From Conchocele bisecta (Eukaryota > Mollusca > Bivalvia > Lucinida > Thyasiridae), in NCBI GenBank assembly GCA_029237695.1, contig CM055279.1:26605237-26669236 (forward strand): a stretch of 64,000 bases of DNA. Direction: 5' to 3'. The first letter of the stretch is position 1, and every line of letters starts with the position of its first letter. Under the pieces are notes generated by a model. That model had not been told where the DNA came from and did not search any database. It was given only the letters and a program-made list of their open reading frames with translations. Positions 55,679 to 64,000 of this stretch are shown in pieces. A program made the translations under genes and the position numbers.

Positions 55679-55970
55679 ATAGAAGATCTTCATTGTTGTA
55701 CAAATTATCTTTTTATGCGATAGTATCGGATGTGAAGATATGTGTAAATAATACCAATATTTGTATTACACATACCGTTTACTTCTTTCTTAAGCTCGAT
55801 TGTATATCTACTGCTAATCCGTTCATTTCAAATCTGATTTGAGATGATTTTAATTGTTTAAGCCTTTTCGTAGTAAGATGCCTTTGTATATAGACACTCA
55901 TTTGTTGTTTATTTTAATACATTTTAACACACTTTTGGACAGGTGAATAAAACATATAATGATTTAGTTG

Positions 55971-56640
55971 CACTGTCACGATTAGTGGTAGCTATACAAT
56001 GCGGGACGCTAGAAATAAATAAGCCAACAGCGGTTGTCGTTGCCTCTGAGTGTTTTAACCACGATAAGCGCAGTGGCAAGGGCAACTTCAATGGCTCATT
56101 GTTTTCTTGCTGATTTGCGCGGAGTCCATTTCAGTAAAAAAAATCGAAAAATATTAATTTGATGCGAGTATGGGGCTGATTCATATATCCACACGAGTCC
56201 CGTGTCACAAAACATGTTGTAGCATGGCATCGCAGTTAATACCGATCCTGTGAAATGTGTCGATTGGGGCTCAGCAGTTTTGTGACACCATGGGGTGACT
56301 GCGTTTATCATATAACACGAGTATATGTGCATGCATAAACATGCACATGTACGGAGTGTGTATGCATGCAGCTCCATACTATGCAACAAGTACATGTAAT
56401 GTTGTATATGTATTTGGTGAAATGTATTACTGTTTGCTCAACGTTTTAGCGAGCCGTCTCTTGTAATTATTTTAGAATGGTAATTGAACGTGTGCCTGTG
56501 TTGTACTATTGTTCTTTGTTTTATAATGTACAGTTGATGAGACGTAAATAAACAATTTAACCTTACAATACTGTTGTAGTTTGGCTCTAACCTAACATAG
56601 CCTTGTCGCCGATTATCATCATTATATAAATACAAACATA
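55971..56640. other. No recognised feature
   Basis: CAATCGACACATTTC-like and CATGCACATGTAC-like local words only. The minus-strand open frame here has no family resemblance. Confidence 0.4.
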
Positions 56641-57075
56641 CAGGCGCGTAATCAGGGGGTGCGACGGGTGCGAATGCACCCCCTAAAATGTGTTGTTCAT
56701 ATGTTCATGCTTGTTCTCATATGATTCTGAATTAAATGTAGGACTTAAAGAGTACACATATGTAATTTAATCAGGGTGACCAAGTTATATCCCCGCAGTT
56801 AGCAACTATGTTATATTCCCGCGATTGCAAATTTAACAAATTATTAGATAAAATAAGAAGTACATTTCGTAAAATGAAAATTTCTCTGCTAAAATAAATA
56901 AAATTTCGTACAATATATCGATGTCTGGAGGGCTCTAGAAGCGATGATTTGCGTTCTTTATCCAAAAAAAATTCAGGGGGTGGGGGCATGCCCCCGGACC
57001 ACCCTAGACAATTCGCGGCTGTCGCCGCTCAATGCGCACCCCCACCCCCTCAGCAAGATCCTGGTTACGCGCCTG
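56641..57075. repeat. TIR element, ends CAGGCGCGTAA
   Basis: CAGGCGCGTAATCAGGGGGT to ATCCTGGTTACGCGCCTG. The interior has GGGCATGCCCCCGGACC, shared with 7964 and 11716. hAT-like appearance. No clean duplication. Confidence 0.6.
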
Positions 57076-57133
57076 ACATATATACATGTACTTAACTAGT
57101 TATGAGTACATAACTCTAATTACTTTGCATTAG

Positions 57134-57462
57134 CAAGGTGTGGGATTACGCGGTGTCGGAACCCGATTTTCCGACGTGACGTAATCTGTGACGTCATTTC
57201 TTTAAAATCTTCCTAACAAACAGACGGATTTTGATGATATGTAGCGTACCAAATACGATGGCATATGTGTTTTATGGGTGCTTATTAGAATTATGAGATA
57301 AAAGCCGCCGACAGAATAAATGGCAACGTGTACCGCATTTGCTGTGGTATATTTCATAAATATATGCCATTCCATTTCAACGATGTTAAAGGAAATCTAC
57401 TGTAAACGCATGTAAAAAAACATGACGTCACGCCATTCTGAAACCACGTGATCCCACACATT
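57134..57462. repeat. Family E relative
   Basis: CAAGGTGTGGGATTACGCGG at the left and CCACGTGATCCCACACATTG at the right. Same end plan as family E but a different body. Confidence 0.5.
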
Positions 57463-57728
57463 GATTTCATTGGTGCAGCCTGTTGCCTATAAAGCGGCAA
57501 ACGTGCAGCTACCACATCCGGGTATGGAAGGTGTTCGAGCCAATTCCCACCCTTAAATATAAGCCGAATAGAACAGCTACCAAATGTACATGGTATGTTG
57601 CCATGATGATGGCAGCAAGCGGCAGGAATTATATAATAACTACTCAATCAGATATGGTGATTAGCCGTTGATCGCTACAGGCCAATATGAGATCGAAAGT
57701 TCATATAAAAACTACGCCCTAACTACTA
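57463..57728. other. Family O fragment, otherwise unassigned
   Basis: 57480-57560 is the inverse of 36359-36435. No gene seen. Confidence 0.4.
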
Positions 57729-57939
57729 CAGTAAAACCTCTCTAAACCGGACACCCTGGGAAGTCCCCAGTGTGTCCGGCTTAGAGAGGTTTCACTTTAA
57801 ATCAGGCATTTGATCATTCTGAGCCATAGCTGTGCGCTATGCGATCACGAACAGACATTATCACCTGAGATAAAGGACCAATAAACTCATCAAAAATCAC
57901 ATGCGATATATTGGTGTCCGGTTTAGAGAGGTCGCACTG
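57729..57939. repeat. Family F MITE, TA duplication
   Basis: CAGTAAAACCTCTCTAAACC to GAGAGGTCGCACTG, TA on both sides. Same orientation as 13206. Confidence 0.75.
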
Positions 57940-57992
57940 TATTACCATACTTGTGTCACAGGACGAAAAAATCGCGTACTGCAGCTGAATTC

Positions 57993-58318
57993 TAAGGAAC
58001 ACCGCAGGGGACATGGATTTTTTTTTTATTAATTCGTTCCCACGAAATAACAATTCGTTTCCTCGAATAACAATTCGTTCCCTTGAAATAACAATTCGTT
58101 CCCACGATATAACAATTCGTTTCCTCGAATAACAATTCGTTCCCTCGAAATAACAATTCGTTCCCACGATATAACAATTCGTTCACACTATATAACAATT
58201 CGTTCCCTCGAATTAACAATTCGTTGATTTCGTGGGAACGAATTGTTAAATTGAGGGAACGAATTGTTAATTCGTGGGAACGAATTGCTAAATTGAGGGA
58301 ATGAATTGCTCCGTATAA
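57993..58318. repeat. Family L hairpin MITE
   Basis: CACCGCAGGGGACATGG, then about eleven AACAATTCGTTCCC units, a turn near 58222, then inverted GGGAACGAATTGTTA units. Confidence 0.8.
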
Positions 58319-58376
58319 TTCAATATTTTTTTGTGACAGTGATCTTCTGTGGGATGATCTCGGAGTATAATTAGTA

Positions 58377-58703
58377 TAGGAATGAATGGCCTTTTTGTGG
58401 AATTTATCGGGGTATAAACTTGGAAAAACTGCGTGAATACTGGACGTAGCGATAACAAATTACAATTTTCGAAAAAAAAAAAAAAAAAAGGAATCTTTAA
58501 GTTTATATCCCCGATAAATTCCACAAAAAGGCCATTCATTCCTTATAATTCCAGCATTTGAAATAAATTCATCAAGAAAATGTGTTTATTTTCCGTTTTC
58601 TTAAGAATCATTTTAACTGCGCCTCACGGTTACGGAAAGTAGTTCGGTGTAGGAGTTTACTGGGATATAAAATTTGGACAGAGACTTGATACGGGCCAAT
58701 CAA
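58377..58703. repeat. Family A variant, one core arm lost, tail truncated
   Basis: Left arm and poly-A core (ATTTTCGAAAAAA, about 58463-58487) present. The T-rich return and CTGGACG..GTCGCGG part of arm 2 are deleted. The tail is cut at 58703 where family E starts. Confidence 0.7.
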
Positions 58704-58954
58704 AGACTCGATTTCCGTGACAGTATTCACAGTAAACACGGAAATCGATTCGTCGCAAAAACGACAGATGTTCGGGCCAAAGCAACGAGACCACCAAATG
58801 CAGCTTAACAAGACGCGTTCGATGCGCCATATTTCATTACATGCCGTTACATAATAATGACAATATAACATAATACGTACCTTGAATCGGAGTCGCTGCT
58901 GGAAGTTTCAGTAATTATTGTTGTTGTTGTTGTTACCACGAGATCATGCACCTT
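58704..58954. repeat. Family E, left part lost
   Basis: Starts in the core ACTCGATTTCCGTGACAG and ends ACGAGATCATGCACCTTGG. Confidence 0.7.
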
Positions 58955-58992
58955 GGTTGGGCGCCAACTGAAAGCCGAACGAGAAACATGCG

Positions 58993-59066
58993 CACCCGGC
59001 CCGGGACACGAACCGGGGACCTCTGGTTTACCGTACTATTGCTCTACTGACTGGGCTAACCGGGCA
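58993..59066 (-). pseudogene. tRNA-like pseudogene or SINE head
   Basis: 74 nt with a 7-bp acceptor stem (TGCCCGG / CCGGGTG), an A-box-like TAGCCCAGTCAGTAGAGC and B-box-like GGTTCGTGTCCCGG. The anticodon arm pairs poorly and the base before the anticodon is not U, so it is not a working tRNA. Minus-strand downstream sequence (TTCAGTTGGCGCCCAACC) leads into family E. Confidence 0.5.
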
Positions 59067-59101
59067 CAGCTACAAAAGTTCTCCCATAGTGACGTGACGT
59101 A

Positions 59102-59473
59102 CAGTCGAACCTCCCCGAACGGCCACCTCTCTACAACAACACCCTCTCTATAATAGCCGCTATTTTATATCCAAAGTGGATGATTTCCTCTGTATATAAC
59201 CCTTAGACTGCTGAGTACGAAACTTGTCTTCTGCTGTTGCTTTTACCTTCTTTCTCAACAAAAACATGTTTTGACAGCATTTTAGAATCATTTCCATTGG
59301 AAATGATTCTAAAATGTTGCCAAAGCATGTTTTTCATGAGAATTATCGAAGAAAATAAATAAACAGCGGACGATAAAGTTTAATTCAGAATTAACCTCTC
59401 TACAACAGCCACCTCTCTACAACAGCCAGTTTTGCGTCTTCCCATGGGTGGCTGTTGTAGAGAGGTTGCACTG
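59102..59473. repeat. Pogo-like MITE with nested family K, TA duplication
   Basis: CAGTCGAACCTCCCCGAACG to GAGAGGTTGCACTG, TA on both sides. Repeated CCACCTCTCTACAAC. A family K copy (59199-59398: TTAGACTGCTGAGTACG ... inner TTTTAGAATCATTTCCA hairpin) sits inside. Confidence 0.65.
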
Positions 59474-60001
59474 TACATACCAACCGTGCCACTTGCTTTC
59501 ATGAAATCGACTGAACTTAACTGACATGACGGCCTACATATTTGTATTGAAGTTCACATTTAAAATGTCGAACTGCTCGAGCTCTATAATATGATACAGG
59601 TTGGAATTTATGACGTCACATGATACGCCATTATATGGAATTATCACTAGTTGAATTTAGTATACGGATTGGTGAAACAGACCAACCCGCAGGCCTTCGA
59701 CCACAGTGATACTGATCTTGAACATGGGCATGTGACTGGAGAAATGGGGCGTATGTGGTCAGTCCAGCTCATGACCTACTTGTAGGATCCTGCAGCCGGG
59801 AAATTGTGTATTCTGTTTGATAGAAACATGACGTGTGTTTCAGTGATTAGATGGCCAACAGTGTAGACGCTAACCATAAGCCCTATATTGATCTAAAGTG
59901 GTCGCAAATCCAGCAAACCCACATTTTTCGTCACCTACGGGATGCACCAGAATAATGCATTAACCGATGCTGACAATTTGGTCTCGTGTCGATTAGTCTC
60001 G
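59474..60001. other. Family M scrap, otherwise unassigned
   Basis: 59732-59935 has GTGACTGGAGAAATGGGGC and AACAGTGTAGACGCTAACC, worn family M wording. No gene. Confidence 0.4.
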
Positions 60002-60420
60002 TACGGAGCCCCGCAGGGGACATGGATTTTTTTTATTAATTCGTTCCCACGATATAATAATTTCTTCCCTCAATTTAACAATTCGTTACCTCGAATTAAC
60101 AATTCGTTCCCACGATATAACAATTCGTTCCCTCGAATTAACAATTCGTTCCCACGAAATGACAATTCGTTCCCTCAATTTAGCAATTCGTTCCCCCGAT
60201 TTAACAATTCGTTCCCACGATATAACAATTCGTTCCCACGGTATAGCAATTCGTTCCCGTGGGAACGAATTGTTTCTTCGTGGGAACGAATTGTTAATTC
60301 GTGGGAACGAATTGTTATGTTAATTCGTGGAAACCAATTGTTAAATTGAGGGAACGAATTGTTATATCGTGGGAACGAATTGTTAATTATCGTGGGAACG
60401 AATTAATAAAAAAATTCGTA
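60002..60420. repeat. Family L hairpin MITE, longest copy
   Basis: TACGGAGCCCCGCAGGGGAC, then roughly ten ACAATTCGTTCCC units (60047-60258), turn at TTCCCGTGGGAACG, then inverted units to about 60405. The right terminal GGGGCTCC part is lost (ends AAATTCGTA). Confidence 0.8.
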
Positions 60421-61121
60421 GTCTCGACCCAAACCAGTATTATGTCTTTGAACACATATTGTATATCACAAGGTTACACGTTGAAACAACAGTATTCTGG
60501 GTATATGTGTACAATGGTCGGGATCAACACTGGTCACAGGTGGAATAATCCCAATTTCGTCAAGCAGTTTCCAATTAACGAGTCTATTATTGATGATCCT
60601 TCACGAAAAAAGGGGGTTTATTAATTCATTTTACCAGTGTGGCTTCTAATCACTGAGCAAAGCTCATTTTGTCGGATAAAAAAATGTTGTTGTTTTTCTG
60701 ATGTGTTGCTAAGTACTAGTATATGCTCACTGGAAATAGCGAACAGTGTATTCTGTTCAGGGGCTGCACTGGTCGAACATTCAATAAGCGTCTTTCTTGG
60801 GACGGGACACCGGCACTGTCGATTACTCTGTAGTATATTGCATATCTACCAATTGCCTCATGTTAATTGATTTTGCCTGACTTGACCCTGGAGAATAATT
60901 CGTTTGTGAAAGTGCAGCTATTACCACAGGTGAATGTAACAGGGATGGTAAAATGGATAAAAAATTCCTAATTATGTTTTGAGACCAGAATAAAGTCAGA
61001 GAAATAAAAAAATGTCCTAAAAAATATTAGTAAAAATCAGCCGCCTCTCAATGCATAGCAGTAGTAATAACAGGCCTCTAGAGGTGATGTTGTTTTGTTT
61101 TGATAGCAATTATGATTTATG
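60421..61121. other. No gene; family M scrap
   Basis: 60735-60800 (GCGAACAGTGTATTCTG, GGGCTGCACTGGTCG) is family M wording. Remainder unassigned. Confidence 0.4.
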
Positions 61122-61417
61122 CTCTGTCCAAAGTTTATATCCCAGTAAACTCCCACGCCGAACTACTTTCCGTAACCGTGAGGCGCAGTTAAAATAATTC
61201 TTAAGAAAACGGAAAATAAACACATTTTCTTGATGAATTTATTTTAAATGCTGGAATTATAAAGAATGAATGGCCTTTTTGTGGAATTTATCGGGGATAT
61301 AAACTTGGAAAAGTCGCGGGAATACTGGACGAGGCCTTCCGGCCTTCGTCCAGTATTCCCGCGACTTTTCCAAGTTTATACCCAGATAAATTCCACAAAA
61401 AGGCCATTCATTCCTAT
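61122..61417. repeat. Family A MITE, reverse, tail truncated
   Basis: Starts within the tail (CTGTCCAAAGTTTATATCCC). The full palindrome ends GGCCATTCATTCCTAT. Confidence 0.75.
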
Positions 61418-61651
61418 AATATGTTCACTATTTGTACTTACTGTTGTTGTTATTGCTGCAGGCACATGGAAGACAAGCGTCTTCAATTATACGCAAAGGA
61501 CGCATTAAGCACACGAAGGATCGAAAATGAACATTTTTTTAAAATAAAAACGGCCGAACAAGTCTAGGGACGGTGGCATATACACAGGTAGTTTCGGCTT
61601 GCCCGCATCACATTACTTTTTTAGGCCTAATTAGAACATGTTGTAACCATT

Positions 61652-61956
61652 TTTATCCCGTCAACACGGTGCGTATGTGCTGTGAAACAAGGTGCCGTGA
61701 AACATGTTTGATATCCTGTCAATACCACATAATCACTGTATGAATATGTGCGGTGGCTGGGTTCTGTTTTTGCATTTTAAAGCCATTTGTAGGTGTTGAC
61801 GGGATAAATATAATTGTAGGTTAGTGTCGTGAATGGGAAACATATCTGGCAAGGCTTAGGAAACGGGATGGGCTAGGCTCTCTGCCGAGCCCATCCCGTT
61901 TCCTAAGCCTTGCCAGATAGTTTTCCCTTTCACGGCACTAACCTACTATTCTCTAT
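61652..61956. repeat. Family B composite MITE
   Basis: TTTATCCCGTCAACACGG to AACCTACTATTCTCTAT. Both arms here read AAGGCTTAGGAAACGGGATG-type, more symmetric than other copies. Confidence 0.8.
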
Positions 61957-62084
61957 GACCAGCACAGCCACGAGTTTTTCGCCTGTGGATATGACGCAAC
62001 TCGCCATTGCAATCTCTTCAGGCAGTCTGATATTGAAATGGGGTCTTAACTTATATGGAACGAGGACGTTTTGTATATATTCAG

Positions 62085-62491
62085 TGAGGGCAAACAGTGT
62101 GTGCCCTGATCAGACCATGGAAACGTAAAATTATCTGGAGCTACACTAGTCGCAAATTTAGTCAGTCCATTTTTGCCAATACCCATCGACCCGTTTCACT
62201 AAACTTTGTACGATACAAAAGTTCGCACGATTAATTTTAAATTGTTACCTAGCATATTAGGGTTGTTCAATAATGTTACCATTTACTACCTACACAAGGT
62301 GTATAATCACGTGGTTACAACAGCAACAACAAGTACAGAAACTTCGAATTGTTATATCGTGGGAACGAATTGTTAATTCGAGGGAACGAATTGTTATATC
62401 GTGGGAATGAACAGTTAAATCGAGGGAACAAATTGTTAAATTGAAGGAACGAATTAATAAAAAAAATCCATGTCCCCTGCGGGGCTCAGTA
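62085..62491. repeat. Family M, D, E scraps and a half family L
   Basis: 62085-62185 family M; 62191-62240 family D left end; 62293-62340 family E left end (CAAGGTGTATAATCACGTGG); 62346-62491 right half of family L, ending CCATGTCCCCTGCGGGGCTC. Four ends fused in 400 bp. Confidence 0.6.
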
Positions 62492-62524
62492 TGAAACGGA
62501 CAGTAGGGATGTTTTAATAACGCG

Positions 62525-62985
62525 TTTTATCCCGTGAAACACGATGCCGTGAAACATTTTTGATATCCTGTCAATACGACCTAATCACTGCGTATGAATA
62601 TGTGCGATGGCTGGTGTTATTTTTTTTTTGCATTTTAAAGCAATTTGTAGGTGTTGACGGGATAAATAGAATAGTAGGTTAGTGCCGTGAATGGGAAAAA
62701 TATCTGGCGCGGCTCGGAAACGGGATGTGCTCGGCAGAGCCTCGCCCATCCCGTTTCCTAAGCCTTGCCAGATATTTTTCCCATTGTCGGAACTAACCTA
62801 CTATTCTCTATCTATTTTCCTTATTTCTGAACCAAAGTATATGTTGTGAGAACTCATTTGAACCATCTCGGCGAAACGGTTCAAATGGTAGTCACTACAT
62901 ATACTTCTGATGAGAAATAAAGAAATTATTGAGCCTTGCCGGATATTTTTTCCCATTCACGGCACCAACCTACTATTCTCTATAT
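62525..62985. repeat. Family B copy, hairpin, and family B half arm
   Basis: 62525-62811 is a family B copy lacking the CAACACAGTGCGTATG block. 62836-62925 is an inverted AAGTATATGTTGTGAG / CTACATATACTTCT pair. 62933-62985 is a single family B arm (GAGCCTTGCCGGATATTTTT). Confidence 0.65.
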
Positions 62986-63008
62986 CCACCTGTGCTCGCA
63001 ATTACGAG

Positions 63009-63228
63009 CTCGAGTGTACATATGTCATCAACATAATTACGCGCCACTACTGTTATTGTTACTCTCGAGTGTACATATGTCATCAACATAATTACGCGCC
63101 ACTACTGTTATTGTTACTCTCGAGTGTACATATGTCATCAACATAATTACGCGCCACTACTGTTATTGTTACTCTCGAGTGTACATATGTCATCAACATA
63201 ATTACGCGCCACTACTGTTATTGTTACT
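63009..63228. repeat. Four perfect 55-bp tandem repeats
   Basis: Units start CTCGAGTGTACATATGTCAT at 63009, 63064, 63119 and 63174 with no difference noticed. The last unit abuts the hAT-like MITE at 63232. Confidence 0.9.
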
Positions 63229-63231
63229 GAG

Positions 63232-63586
63232 CAGAGCTCCAGATAAGGTACGTGTTGGCGTATTTTGCGCACTTATTTTAGCAGAATAGGCATTGATTAT
63301 CAAAAGTGGGAGTAGAAAATACTCACAGCAATGTTAAAATACGCATTGATTTTCAAATTGAGTATAGCGAACATACTGTAATAAAATTGAAAATTTACTT
63401 AGCTGAGCTGCAAAAAGCAAAGTGCTTTTTTCAGCTCAAATAAGTAATTCTTTTCATTTTTTTATCATTTGTTCCCTATTTGATAAGGAAGAAAATCAAT
63501 AATACATGTGTAAACGTAAAATGCGCATTGAATTTGAAATATGGGGGTATAATACTCTTTAGATGCGAAACTTATCTGGAGCTCTG
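63232..63586. repeat. hAT-like MITE, ACTGAG flanks
   Basis: CAGAGCTCCAGATAAGG to CTTATCTGGAGCTCTG, with ACTGAG directly on both sides. An inner AGCTGAGCTGCAAAAAGC / GCTTTTTTCAGCT hairpin lies at about 63400-63436. Sibling of 6722-7072. Confidence 0.75.
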
Positions 63587-63645
63587 ACTGAGTAGTGTAA
63601 ATCATGTGTGACCGATGTAGGTCCTGCTCAGATAGCACACTTCTG

Positions 63646-63772
63646 TAGTAGTATATAAGAGTCATAATGATACAAGTTTATATGGAAGCCACACACTACG
63701 TGTGGTGGCTTACACTACGTGTGGTGGCTTCCACACGAAACTTGTAATCATTATGACTCTTATATACTACTA
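63646..63772. repeat. Long hairpin with duplicated loop
   Basis: TAGTAGTATATAAGAGTCAT and its complement ending at 63772. The inner stem is GGAAGCCACAC.ACG. TACACTACGTGTGGTGGCTT-like 20-mers are tandem in the loop. Confidence 0.85.
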
Positions 63773-63794
63773 CCACGAGACCATATATTTATGA

Positions 63795-64000
63795 CATGAG
63801 AAGATACACACTATTAGAGATAAAAATCCCTATGTTATACTCAGTCTATATATACAACAATCTGTCATACTTTTATTACGAATAAAATAACAACTGACAC
63901 CCTATTGAAGATAAGAAATCCATAAGTTATACTCAGTATTTTACAGCAATCTGTCACAAATATATACTGACACCCTATTAAAGACAAGTTATCCATATAC
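63795..64000. repeat. Degenerate tandem repeat running off the window
   Basis: CACCCTATTGAAGATAAGAA and TTATACTCAGT...CAATCTGTCA words recur near 63810, 63900 and 63970. Confidence 0.5.

Larger units (their letters stand above)
51531..55970 (+). mobile_element. Degraded LINE (non-LTR retrotransposon), ORF1-like, endonuclease and RT
   Basis: Ordered parts: coiled coil/RRM-like, AP-type endonuclease, reverse transcriptase, C-terminal CCHC-type finger. At least four frameshifts, two in-frame stops and an RT deletion mean it is dead. An AATAAA at 55946 marks a possible 3' end. No target duplication was identified, and the clade (Jockey/CR1-like superclade) is a guess. Confidence 0.8.

Noticed and set aside
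58954..58990. TTGGCGCCCAACC as a retrovirus-like primer binding site
   Set aside because: No LTRs, gag or pol nearby. It adjoins a tRNA-like pseudogene and family E, so a chance match or part of a SINE.
59942..60349. 135-aa frame with repeated 'NNSFPRYNNSFPR' peptide
   Set aside because: Translation of the family L microsatellite hairpin; same in the opposite frame of other copies.

Overview
The window is animal nuclear DNA. It is AT-rich, has long introns and is densely packed with short palindromic DNA elements. It carries an intron-split class A GPCR gene, an endonuclease/RT-type LINE, fragments resembling the SINE 'Meta' domain, and the repeat built on AGATCCAGATCAGCCTGTGC, which I associate with clams and mussels. 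My best inference is a bivalve mollusc, probably heterodont. No rRNA, CRISPR array or bacterial-type operon was seen.

Layout. (1) 1143-9561, minus strand: a complete four-exon rhodopsin-class GPCR (462 aa predicted, melatonin-receptor-like). The splice phases join exactly. Its introns are filled with miniature elements. (2) 9.7-13.4 kb: stacked MITEs. (3) 13454-20776: a 7.3 kb mobile element with ~455 bp, nearly identical terminal inverted repeats. It encodes a protein-primed family B DNA polymerase (split by a single-base deletion in a T run) and five small unfamiliar proteins, and has repeat-rich divergent intergenic DNA. No integrase, packaging ATPase, protease or capsid gene was recognised, so it is a compact relative of Polintons/adinto-like elements. 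This is the best candidate for an undescribed system. (4) 20.8-44 kb: no intact gene, but a mosaic of about a dozen MITE families, many nested. It includes an odd composite at 26422-27929 made of a ~500 bp ACTTCT hairpin plus an array of self-palindromic GATATC units. (5) 44019-45105, minus: a decayed pseudogene of an uncharacterised protein family. (6) 45.5-51.4 kb: GC-rich TIR element, tandem MITEs, SINE-like cluster. (7) 51531-55970, plus: a broken LINE in which the ORF1-like C-terminus runs in frame into the endonuclease. (8) 56-64 kb: more MITEs, a tRNA-like pseudogene, AATTCGTTCCC hairpin elements, a 55-bp tandem array.

Repeat family letters used below are my own: A (GGAATGAATGGCC palindrome plus AATTCCAGCA tail), B (GTAGGTTAGTGCCGTGAATG palindrome plus CCCGTCAACAC part), C (GTAGCC...GCAAAGTATACTTT), D (GGGGCCCGTTTCACTAAAC), E (CAAGGTGTATGATCACGTGG), F (CAGTGAAACCTCTCTAAACC), G (TACTGTCTGTTTCACGAAA), H (CAGTGGGGTCAGCGTGTAAG), I (GGTACATGCCCACTCAGTAG), J (TTAACCCTTTCAACACCA), K (TTAACCCTTCCTATGCTG), L (AATTCGTTCCC), M (AGATCCAGATCAGCCTGTGC, SINE-like), N (ACATGCGGAATA), O (ATATTTAAGGTGGGAAT). 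None has a transposase in this window, so all would depend on enzymes encoded elsewhere. Boundaries were read by eye and are good to a few bases for well-preserved copies, and to tens of bases for fragments.
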